From Eremothecium cymbalariae DBVPG#7215 (taxonomy: Eukaryota; Ascomycota; Saccharomycetes; Saccharomycetales; Saccharomycetaceae), in assembly GCF_000235365.1 (NCBI RefSeq), contig NC_016450.1, forward strand, positions 186,001 through 250,000: DNA of 64,000 nucleotides. Reading direction: 5' to 3'. The number at the start of each line of letters is the position of its first letter. Within the stretch, counting starts at the first letter, position 1. Position numbers and translations under genes: made by a program. The notes beneath the pieces are model-generated. The model searched no databases. It was not told the origin of the DNA and worked only from the letters and a program-made list of their open reading frames with translations. Positions 18,773-27,296 of this stretch are shown here, piece by piece.

Positions 18773-19850
18773 ATTTCTGTTGAGCACTATACCCTTGTCA
18801 CACTGGCCATAACACCTGCTACCTGACCTTTGCCTCGCCGGATGTTCACCACATTACGCACCGGCCCCCTCCTGCTACTCTTACGCACCATCATATATAT
18901 ACACCACACAACCGTCGTGGTAACGTGATTTTACAGCCTATTGTGGTTATATAATGTCCAGAGGTCCCCATAGGCAGCAGAAACAGGGGAACTGTTCCTC
19001 TATAGTGTAATGGCGTAAAGATGTAAGTAAGATATGTGACGGAGTAGACTATGTAGAATGCCCTACACGCCTATTTAGACAAGCAAGTACCCTATCCAAT
19101 ACCCTATCCGGGGTACTGGGGTTTTCTTTCTTTCATACAGTAGAACACAATGTCACATACAGCTATGTGAACAGATGGAGTAAGAACAAGAGCACTTTTA
19201 CGGTATTCGTTGGGGTAAGATACGCAGCAGGTGCTTGGCTTAGAGTGAGTAACAGATCTTTCTGGGATGTGTCTACCAACTCAGGCTGGCCAAGGTGTGC
19301 TAAATGGGCGATACGGTTCGTCCAGCGATTGCCATTCGTGGGCATTAGAAGGTAGGTCGACGCCGTAATGGGTTCGCGTCTCCTATGCCACGGACGGGAA
19401 GGGAAACCACTTCAAGGATGTGTTCCGTGGTTCACGGGCGAGATTCGAGAAACCGGAAGTCACGTGGTTATCACGTGGTTTAATTAGTTTTGTTAACAGA
19501 CTCAGCACGGCACATGAAAAACTCTGAAGACTCAATTAATCTGACATCCCCTTCTCTTCCTGCATGGAGATAGAGCATTGATCGCGAGAGATAAACGCGA
19601 CGGAAGAAACATTCTGTTCTTTGATTGGGTGTTTTTATATGAGATCCTGGTAGGCTTTGCAAGAAGACGTTGAGAAAACTGTTTTGGAAATTGGTAGGAT
19701 AAACAAGTGTGTCTCCATCTGAAGTTTTGTTTTGTTTTTGATATTTAAGGCTGTTGTATACTGCCACTCATCTGCTTGCTCCCCTGTATATGGTGTTTTT
19801 TTTTGTCTTGAGAGAGAAGCTGGTTTCAAAAGGAAGCCTTTTGAAGAAGG
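18773..19850. promoter_or_regulatory. Divergent upstream region of the YNR014W-like gene and PHO91
   Basis: This 1.08-kb region holds a pair of CACGTGG E-boxes at 19461-19477, about 380 bp before PHO91, and a duplicated CCCTATCC-type segment near 19090-19110. A GGGTTCGCGTCTCC segment near 19370 recalls a tRNA B box, but no tRNA fold surrounds it. No gene recognised. Confidence 0.5.
19461..19477. promoter_or_regulatory. Two CACGTGG E-boxes 11 bp apart upstream of PHO91
   Basis: CACGTG cores at 19461-19466 and 19472-19477, each followed by GTT, are spaced one helical turn apart. CACGTGG fits both Pho4 (phosphate response) and Cbf1. PHO91 is the adjacent downstream gene. Confidence 0.5.
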
Positions 19851-22325
19851 ATGAAGTTTTCGCATTCTTTGCAATTCAATGCCGTTCCTGAGTGGTCGTC
19901 TAAATATATTGCTTATTCTCAGCTGAAAAAGTTGGCTTATGAGCTGCGGAAGGAGAAGTTATACGGGAGTTCGAAGGAGGATCGGGATGATGAGGGGAGG
20001 ACGCCTTTGGTGCGCGAGGATGAGAGGTACGATGAGCGATTTATGGTTGCACTTGATAAAGAGCTGAGGAAAATCGACAAGTTTTTTGTATCGCAGGAAA
20101 CTGGGATTTTGTCCAACTATGAGGAGTTGAAGGACGATGTCGAGGAGTTTCAGCGGGAGGTTGAGTTTGCGGTGAAGCTGCATAATGGTGGTAGCGGCGG
20201 TGGTTCAGGGGGTCGTAAGGCTGGCAAACGGCATAGCGGAGGGTCTAGTGACGAGGGTTCTTTGGGTGGTTCTGGTGTGGTTGGGGATGATTATGCTGGC
20301 ATGGTGGATGCCCATTCCCGGAAGGATGCAGCAATTCCTTTGCTCAAGCAGCGGCCAACAACAGGTGCAGGCTCGGATGTTGTGGAATCCGAGCCGCGTA
20401 TGTTGTTGCAGAAGCGGTTGGTTATGATGTTTACCCAATTGTCGGAGCTGAGATCCTATTTTGAACTTAATCGTACGGGGTTTTCGAAAATCTGCAAGAA
20501 GTTTGATAAGTTATTGGAGACAGATGTCAAACAGAGATACTTGAGTGAGCTTACGGCCAAATATTATATCTTTGATCCTGCAACTATCGAAAATATTTCC
20601 CGTTGTATCGACCAGACCATCGTGATGTATGCGAGACTAAAGAGGGGCGGATCTAGCGGCAATTATGTAGCAGACAATTCAGTGAATTTTCAAGAAGCAG
20701 AGAATGAATTGTCTTTACACTTGAGAGAACATGTCGTTTGGGAGAGGAACACTGTGTGGAAAGAAATGCTCAACTTGGAAAGAAAGTCGCAAACTGTTAA
20801 AACTCATAAACTCACTAATAAGCCTGCTAGAATTGTCGCCAATGAAGTACATGTCAATTCAACGCTTGGAGCGAGTGATCTTCTGCGTTTAACGCCAAAG
20901 GACTGGTTTAACTGGTTATTAAGTTGCACCAGCTTACTAAAATTTATTTGCATCACATTTGTGTTTTTTGGTTTGTTGAACTTTTCTCCTTTGCAAGATA
21001 AGTTGCAGAAGAACTGTCTAGCAATCTTGATATACACCTCCTTACTGTGGGCTACAGAGACGATCCCGCTGTTCGTTACATCTATGCTGGTACCGTTTCT
21101 GGTGGTTGTTTTTCCAGTGTTACGTTCGGCTGAAACGAATTCCGTCATGTCGGCCAAAGAAGCTTCTAGTTTTATTCTTTCGTCTATGTGGTCTGGGGTG
21201 ATCATGCTGTTACTTGGTGGTTTTACTTTAGCAGCGGCATTATCGAAGTATAATATTGCTCAAGTTTTATCAACTCACATTTTATCTTCTGCTGGAACAA
21301 ATCCAAAGGCAATTTTGTTGGTCAATATGCTTGTGGCGCTCTTCACCTCTATGTGGGTGTCTAATGTTGCTGCACCAGTTCTTTGCTATTCTGTCATCCA
21401 ACCGTTGTTACGCACGCTGCCCCGAGGTTCCAATTTTGCCAAGTCTCTAATATTGGGTGTAGCTCTGGCTTCTAACATTGGTGGTATGGCCTCTCCAATT
21501 GCCTCCCCTCAAAATATAATCTCAATTGGTGCCATGAATCCTCCTCCATCTTGGTTAGAATGGTTCTTCATTTCAATACCCGTTTGTGAAATTTCCGTTT
21601 TTTTGATCTGGATTTTATTACTAGTTACGTTTCCTAGGGATAATAACTTGAAATTGCCCAACTTACATCCTACTAACGAGTCATTCTCACTGAGACAGTG
21701 GTATGTCATATTTGTCACCATATTAACTATAATTTTATGGTGTTTTGCGAACCAATTGTCTAGTTTAGTTGGAGACATGGGTATTATTTCCATCACACCT
21801 ATGGTACTGCTTTTCGGGACTGGTTTATTGGACTCTGATGATTTTAATAATTTCATGTGGACTATTGTAATATTGGCTATGGGTGGGAGCTGTTTAGGTA
21901 AAGCAGTGATGTCTTCTGGTCTATTGAATACTATGGCACATATAATAAAAGCTCACCTAGAAAATTCTCCCCTCTTTTTGATTGTCTTAGTATTTGGGGT
22001 TGCAATTTTAACGATGGCTACATTTGTTTCACATACAGTAGCTGCAATGATTCTAGTACCTTTAATGCAAGAAGTTGGCAGCAGTTTACCTGGTGGTGAT
22101 CATTCACGTTTGCTAGTTATGTTGACCGTACTATTGTGTTCAGGTGCCATGGGACTACCAACATCTGGTTTCCCTAATGTCACGGCTATATCAATGATAG
22201 ACGATTTTGGGGACCGCTACTTGAATGTCAATACTTTCATCTCGAGAGGCGTACCTGCTAGTATATTAACTTATACAGTTATAGTTACTGTCGGCTACTT
22301 CATGATGACAATACTTGGATTTTAG
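19851..22325 (+). CDS. PHO91: SPX-domain low-affinity phosphate transporter (vacuolar Pho91 type)
   Basis: The product has 824 residues (894 in S. cerevisiae Pho91). The N-terminal SPX domain (about residues 1-270) begins MKFSHSLQFNAVPEWSSKYI and senses inositol pyrophosphates in this family; a Gly/Ser-rich spacer (about 110-160) interrupts it. The rest is a DASS/SLC13-type transporter with about 12 hydrophobic segments and motifs LLWATETIPLFVTS, SMWVSNVAAPVLCYS, ASNIGGMASPIASPQN and GLPTSGFPNVTAIS. In S. cerevisiae Pho91 exports phosphate from the vacuole to the cytosol. Closeness to Pho91 rather than Pho87/Pho90 is supported by the N-terminus, the C-terminus ending LGF, and by position between YNR014W and URK1. 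Confidence 0.95.
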   Translation: MKFSHSLQFNAVPEWSSKYIAYSQLKKLAYELRKEKLYGSSKEDRDDEGRTPLVREDERYDERFMVALDKELRKIDKFFVSQETGILSNYEELKDDVEEFQREVEFAVKLHNGGSGGGSGGRKAGKRHSGGSSDEGSLGGSGVVGDDYAGMVDAHSRKDAAIPLLKQRPTTGAGSDVVESEPRMLLQKRLVMMFTQLSELRSYFELNRTGFSKICKKFDKLLETDVKQRYLSELTAKYYIFDPATIENISRCIDQTIVMYARLKRGGSSGNYVADNSVNFQEAENELSLHLREHVVWERNTVWKEMLNLERKSQTVKTHKLTNKPARIVANEVHVNSTLGASDLLRLTPKDWFNWLLSCTSLLKFICITFVFFGLLNFSPLQDKLQKNCLAILIYTSLLWATETIPLFVTSMLVPFLVVVFPVLRSAETNSVMSAKEASSFILSSMWSGVIMLLLGGFTLAAALSKYNIAQVLSTHILSSAGTNPKAILLVNMLVALFTSMWVSNVAAPVLCYSVIQPLLRTLPRGSNFAKSLILGVALASNIGGMASPIASPQNIISIGAMNPPPSWLEWFFISIPVCEISVFLIWILLLVTFPRDNNLKLPNLHPTNESFSLRQWYVIFVTILTIILWCFANQLSSLVGDMGIISITPMVLLFGTGLLDSDDFNNFMWTIVILAMGGSCLGKAVMSSGLLNTMAHIIKAHLENSPLFLIVLVFGVAILTMATFVSHTVAAMILVPLMQEVGSSLPGGDHSRLLVMLTVLLCSGAMGLPTSGFPNVTAISMIDDFGDRYLNVNTFISRGVPASILTYTVIVTVGYFMMTILGF

Positions 22326-22510
22326 GCAAAAGTAAATAAATAACCTTGCTTTATTATATATATATATTTTAGTTGAAAGAAGCCCCTTTATAGTAATTAA
22401 GGATTTTCTTAGAATGCCGTTACGTAAAGATTAATTAGTTTCTTAGCAAAAGGATTCAATTTGGCTTTATGGAGTATTTATAAGATTCTTCCAACCCAAC
22501 CCCAGTCACT

Positions 22511-24007
22511 TCAATCACATCCAAAGTACCTTGAGTCAATAAACCTTACCCTAGCCCAATTACATTTGCCATCTGCCATCGCTTTTTCAGACACGATTTC
22601 TCCAGCGTAAATTACAATTCTGTTTTGGAAGGCATTAATTATTCTTCTAATTCCAGTTTCAGTTGCTAGATAAACAATCACCTTTATTTTAGAGAGTTCA
22701 ACACCGTGATCTATCAAGACTTGTATAGCCATAATGATAGCCGCGCCAGAAATAATCTGAGCATCCATCAATAAAACTTGCTCAAAGCCACTGTCGATGT
22801 TATTAGGCAAGAGCTCGCAATGTAGCTGTGGCTCACCAGTCTGTGAGTCCGATTGAATCAAGAGCTTCCCAATTGAAATATTCGGAATAGCCTTGCGGAG
22901 AGACGTCATAAAACAATCACCCGATCTGACAATATTTATTGCTGTAACCTTATCGAAATTCACATCTATAGCATTTTCTAGCTCATGTCCATAAGATGTT
23001 ATAACAGGTCTTGAACATTTAGAAGCAGGGATCCAATCCAACGCTTTAGAAACCAAAATTGTTGCAATTCTGTCAAAGTAAAATACAAAACCATCACGAT
23101 CTAGACTTCTGTCAAGAACCATGGTTTTCAATGATGCAACCTGGTTGGTTTGTTCCAACTGATGGATCGTCTCTAAATTATCCAACGGCAAAGATTTATG
23201 GCCCAATTCAACTAAGTATTCAATGTGATCTTGCGATTTTTGTTGCAACTTCGATTTGATATGTCCAATCAACATCTTTGTGGCAATGCTATTATCAGAT
23301 ATAGAGGGGAAGATCACATCAGCATTCTTCATAGTAGGCTTTACAAACTTTTCGGCATTGGGCTTTACAAATCTTTCCCACTGGGTGATGCAACTTTCGA
23401 GGTCCCTACCTCTCGATATAATATCACGAGATAACCTCCTAGCCAAACAAATATCCAAGTCTGCATCCACGTAGATCTTCAAATCCATCAAACTGGACAT
23501 CCGCTCTTCATAAAGTGCGTAAATACCTTCGAAAACAACAACACTAGCCCCATATATACAAATGTTTTTGTCTGGTACCCGATTATGATGCACAAAACTG
23601 TACACTGGCATTGTAACCTTCTTACCCTCCTTCAAAGCTAGCAGGCATTCATAGGCAAGGTCCATATCTAAAGCCTTAGGTTCATCAAAATCATATTCAT
23701 TTCTAAAAGCTTTAGAATGATCCTCAGCGCTCAACGGCTTATAAAAATTATCCAATGAGATTAATACCGTCCATGGTGTATTGATCGATGACACAATCTT
23801 TGCCGCAACACTCGTTTTGCCCGATCCAGAAGTACCGCCAACACCTATGATATATGGTGTAATCCAAGGAGGGCTATAGTGAGACCCAGATGCAGTATCA
23901 TTAACAAGAGGGCGTACATTACTTGAGTTCGTCCTATTCTGCTTCTTCGATGGAGAAGTTGCTGAACTCATCTCAGCCTCCGCTTGTGTTCCTTGGTTCA
24001 CTAACAT
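22511..24007 (-). CDS. URK1: Uridine/cytidine kinase
   Basis: The product has 498 residues (501 in S. cerevisiae). It phosphorylates uridine and cytidine to UMP and CMP in the pyrimidine salvage pathway. The Walker A loop GGTSGSGKTS is at residues about 57-66, followed by SLDNFY, the VYSFVHHNR segment, FEGIYALY and RRLSRDI (lid). The C-terminal half is related to uracil phosphoribosyltransferase (SGDCFMTSLRKAIP, IQSDSQTGEPQLHCELLP, YLATETGIRRI), which in fungal Urk1 is normally not catalytic. It is tail-to-tail with PHO91 and divergent from PRP2 over 290 bp, as in S. cerevisiae. Confidence 0.97.
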   Translation of the reverse strand: MLVNQGTQAEAEMSSATSPSKKQNRTNSSNVRPLVNDTASGSHYSPPWITPYIIGVGGTSGSGKTSVAAKIVSSINTPWTVLISLDNFYKPLSAEDHSKAFRNEYDFDEPKALDMDLAYECLLALKEGKKVTMPVYSFVHHNRVPDKNICIYGASVVVFEGIYALYEERMSSLMDLKIYVDADLDICLARRLSRDIISRGRDLESCITQWERFVKPNAEKFVKPTMKNADVIFPSISDNSIATKMLIGHIKSKLQQKSQDHIEYLVELGHKSLPLDNLETIHQLEQTNQVASLKTMVLDRSLDRDGFVFYFDRIATILVSKALDWIPASKCSRPVITSYGHELENAIDVNFDKVTAINIVRSGDCFMTSLRKAIPNISIGKLLIQSDSQTGEPQLHCELLPNNIDSGFEQVLLMDAQIISGAAIIMAIQVLIDHGVELSKIKVIVYLATETGIRRIINAFQNRIVIYAGEIVSEKAMADGKCNWARVRFIDSRYFGCD

Positions 24008-24297
24008 ACAGATTCAATGGAAGAAAGCTTCGTCGACAACACAAAATTCTAGGTTTAGCCACCAATTAGTTTACTTCGAACTTTATAATGTTAAAATGCG
24101 CAGCTCGATGAGCTTGTCGAAGTTGAATTACTTTTTTTTTCAAAAAGGCCGTCCCACATTTTGGAAAAACCGTTGAAGTTTTGAGACATAAATGAGATAA
24201 CATATTATGGTTTGAAAGTTTGAGGCTGTTTGGTGTATCTACTCGAGGTATTCAACGGGTATCATTTTTTAGTTAGCTCCTCGAAAGGATCTGCATT

Positions 24298-26937
24298 ATG
24301 GGCCAGGATTCGGCTGAGCAACGGATTATAGGTATTGGGAAGCGAAGGGTTAAGCGAAGCTTTGAGGAAGTGGAAGAAGAGGTCGGTACGTCCAGGGAAA
24401 TATTATCAGAGGGAGGAGAGGCAAGATTGGAATCTACAGATGGAAGTGCTGTTGAAAAAGTGGAAGGTTCAATGGATGAACTTCGTCGATTGGCTAGACA
24501 AAAATATTTAGATAGAAGAGAGCATCAGAAGTTGGAGTGGGTAATACACGATCTTGAAATACTAGAAGAAGATGTTAAGAAGTATGGATGGGATAATTTG
24601 ACTGAGAGAGAACGGGAGGAGATTAGTATCAAAAGACAGGTGGTTCAGTTGGTAAAAGATAGACAAGAGATAGAGGAAAAGGCGCAAAGTAACTTCTATA
24701 TATCAGGGCCGGATGGGGCTAGCGGTGTTGTAAAGGAACCCTCAGCATATGTTGGTAATGAGGTTTCATGGGAGGATCAACAGGTCCAGAAGTCTGTTAA
24801 AGGTCACAATGATGCAGAGGTAATTTCTGTTCAAGGTGGTGAACAATATTCGCTTGTTCTTGATAGTCGGGCGATGGTTAACTTTACGGATATAGATATG
24901 ATCACAGGCAAGCATCTTTTTAATAGGAAAAGCGAAAAGTTACTATCTAGGCTGGAATCAAATCTAAAGAAGGAAATAGAGCATACTCAGTCAATGAAAG
25001 CTGCTAGGAAATCGTTGCCTGTGTACAGTTTTCGCGAAGAATTGTTGAAAGCCATCAATGAACATCAGGTGTTGATTGTTGTTGGTGAAACCGGTTCAGG
25101 AAAAACCACCCAGCTACCACAGTATCTTGTCGAAGACGGCTATACTAAAGGCGGTCGTATGATTGTGGCATGCACGCAGCCTCGTAGAGTTGCAGCCACC
25201 TCCGTAGCCACAAGAGTTGCTGACGAAATGAATGTTGTGCTTGGAAGAGAGGTCGGGTACCAAATTAGATTTGATGACAAAACCACCAAAAACGTTACTG
25301 TTTTGAAGTACATGACAGATGGTATGCTGCTACGAGAATTTTTAACGGATCCAGAGCTAACTAACTATAGTTGTATTATGATTGACGAAGCACACGAACG
25401 TACCTTGGCAACGGATATATTATTAGGTCTTCTAAAGGATATTCTACCCCATCGAAAAGATTTGAAGTTGTTGATATCGTCTGCAACAATGAATGCGTCA
25501 AAGTTTTCGGAATTCTTCTATAATGCTCCAATTTTCAACATCCCGGGGAGACGGTACCCCGTTGACATCCATTATACATTACAACCAGAGGCGAATTACT
25601 TACATGCAACTATCAGCACAATTTTACAGATCCACACAACGCAAGAGTTACCTGGGGATATATTAGTTTTTTTAACAGGCCAGGATGAAATCGAGAATGT
25701 TAGAGACAAAATAGAAGAAATTTGTTTCAAACTAGGCAAAAATATCACACCATTGATGGTTACACCTATATATGCTAACTTGCCCCAGGAGCAGCAAGCC
25801 AAGATATTTGAAACCACCCCAAAAGGGGCGCGTAAGGTTGTGTTAGCAACTAACATTGCAGAAACTTCGTTAACAATTGATGGTATAAAGTATGTGGTTG
25901 ATCCAGGGTTTGTCAAGGAGAAGACATATGTACCTCAGACGGGAATGTCTCAACTATTAACCATACCGTGCAGTAAAGCTTCTGTAGATCAGAGAGCAGG
26001 TAGAGCAGGTAGAGTGGGGCCGGGAAAATGCTTTAGGCTGTTCACGAAATGGTCATATAATCACGAATTAGAGGATCTACCTAAACCGGAAATCCTCAGA
26101 ACGAACTTATCTCAGGTTGTGTTGCTACTCTTATCTATGGGTATCACTAGTCTCCTTACATTCCCTATGCTAGATAAACCCAGGATACCAAATTTAAGCC
26201 GTTCTTTAGAGCAGCTGTACGTTCTTGGAGCTTTAAATAATAAAGGCACGATAACTAAGATAGGACGAATTATGTGTGAGTTCCCATGCGAACCAGAATT
26301 TGGTAAGGTCATACACAGTAGTGCCTTCAATGATAAATGTAATGGTGTTCTGGAAGAAGTGATCACAATAGTGTCCATGCTTCATGAAACGGCGTCAATT
26401 TTCGTACCTGGGAAAGAACGGAAGACAGTGCTAGGAATAATGAACAGCGACCACATGCTCTATTTGGAAATATTCGACACCTGGGCTAATAATAACTACA
26501 GCAGGAGTTGGTGCAAGGACCATAACGTTCAATACAGGACAATGTCAAGAGTTAAAAGCATCCGTGAACAACTTTGGCGTTGCAGTGATAAACTGGGACT
26601 GGTGTCAATGAACCAGCTACAATTACAAAATAATCCTCGATTATTCCAAGCTCAGAAGGAGCAGCGCATAATTAAATGCTTCATAACCGGATTTCCCTTC
26701 AATGTTGCACAGCTAACGTCATCTGGCTATCGTACATTGGGCAGCGGTGACGGCATTTCTGTTAATATACATCCTACCAGTATCATTTATGCCTCAAATA
26801 GGGAATCTGGCAAACCACACAGGTTTCTTCTGTATCAACAGCTGGTATTAACGAGCAAAGAATTCATGAGAGATTGCATGCCACTACCGCAGGAATCATG
26901 GCTGAAAGAACTAGTGCCACAGTTTTTCATCAAATAA
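24298..26937 (+). CDS. PRP2: Prp2, DEAH-box RNA-dependent ATPase of the spliceosome
   Basis: The product has 879 residues (876 in S. cerevisiae). Prp2 remodels the activated spliceosome just before the first transesterification, together with Spp2. After a charged N-terminal region come helicase motif I GETGSGKTTQ (about residue 263), Ia TQPRRVAA, II DEAH (about residue 363), III SAT, V and VI (QRAGRAGRVGPG), then the winged-helix, ratchet and OB-fold region typical of DEAH proteins. Start MGQDSAEQR is the first ATG in the frame. The window's only recognised intron is in RAD14, so Prp2 need not imply many targets here. Confidence 0.97.
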   Translation: MGQDSAEQRIIGIGKRRVKRSFEEVEEEVGTSREILSEGGEARLESTDGSAVEKVEGSMDELRRLARQKYLDRREHQKLEWVIHDLEILEEDVKKYGWDNLTEREREEISIKRQVVQLVKDRQEIEEKAQSNFYISGPDGASGVVKEPSAYVGNEVSWEDQQVQKSVKGHNDAEVISVQGGEQYSLVLDSRAMVNFTDIDMITGKHLFNRKSEKLLSRLESNLKKEIEHTQSMKAARKSLPVYSFREELLKAINEHQVLIVVGETGSGKTTQLPQYLVEDGYTKGGRMIVACTQPRRVAATSVATRVADEMNVVLGREVGYQIRFDDKTTKNVTVLKYMTDGMLLREFLTDPELTNYSCIMIDEAHERTLATDILLGLLKDILPHRKDLKLLISSATMNASKFSEFFYNAPIFNIPGRRYPVDIHYTLQPEANYLHATISTILQIHTTQELPGDILVFLTGQDEIENVRDKIEEICFKLGKNITPLMVTPIYANLPQEQQAKIFETTPKGARKVVLATNIAETSLTIDGIKYVVDPGFVKEKTYVPQTGMSQLLTIPCSKASVDQRAGRAGRVGPGKCFRLFTKWSYNHELEDLPKPEILRTNLSQVVLLLLSMGITSLLTFPMLDKPRIPNLSRSLEQLYVLGALNNKGTITKIGRIMCEFPCEPEFGKVIHSSAFNDKCNGVLEEVITIVSMLHETASIFVPGKERKTVLGIMNSDHMLYLEIFDTWANNNYSRSWCKDHNVQYRTMSRVKSIREQLWRCSDKLGLVSMNQLQLQNNPRLFQAQKEQRIIKCFITGFPFNVAQLTSSGYRTLGSGDGISVNIHPTSIIYASNRESGKPHRFLLYQQLVLTSKEFMRDCMPLPQESWLKELVPQFFIK

Positions 26938-26955
26938 TTCCCACCACATTCAACG

Positions 26956-26977
26956 TATATATATATATATATATATA
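26956..26977. repeat. (TA)n dinucleotide run
   Basis: A 22-bp alternating TA tract 19 bp after the PRP2 stop, likely a 3'-end efficiency element. Confidence 0.85.
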
Positions 26978-27199
26978 ATCTCTTCACCGGACCTTAAGTT
27001 CATTCACCATTTGTAGTTGCAAAGGCTACATGCATAATATTAACTCAGATGTAATATCATCGACTAGCACGTGAGTATCACATGATCATTATTTTAACTG
27101 GAAGTCCGTCGAGAAATGAGAAGTTCGGAATTTTTAGACCAGGTGATGGCTTCCCAATTTTTTTAAAAAACCTCTCGACGTTTAACATCGGAAAGTTAT

Positions 27200-27235
27200 T
27201 ATAGTTATATATATATATTTGTATATATAACTATA
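27200..27235. repeat. AT-rich inverted repeat (14-bp arms, 8-nt loop)
   Basis: Arms 27200-27213 and 27222-27235 are perfectly complementary (TATAGTTATATATA and its reverse complement) and lie just upstream of PFK2. Confidence 0.8.
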
Positions 27236-27296
27236 TATCGAGTATTTAGGGTTCGATTAAGTTTGCAGGTTGCATTGCAAGGTATAATAGCAGGCA

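Larger units (their letters stand above)
26938..27296. promoter_or_regulatory. PFK2 upstream region
   Basis: This 359-bp region begins with a TA run (26956-26977) at the 3' end of PRP2, then an E-box CACGTG (27068-27073) with TCACATGA just after it, and an AT-rich inverted repeat (27200-27235) about 60 bp before the PFK2 ATG. Nothing coding. Confidence 0.6.

Noticed and set aside
19340..19400. GGGTTCGCGTCTCC resembling a tRNA B box
   Set aside because: No A box, anticodon arm or acceptor stem can be drawn around it.
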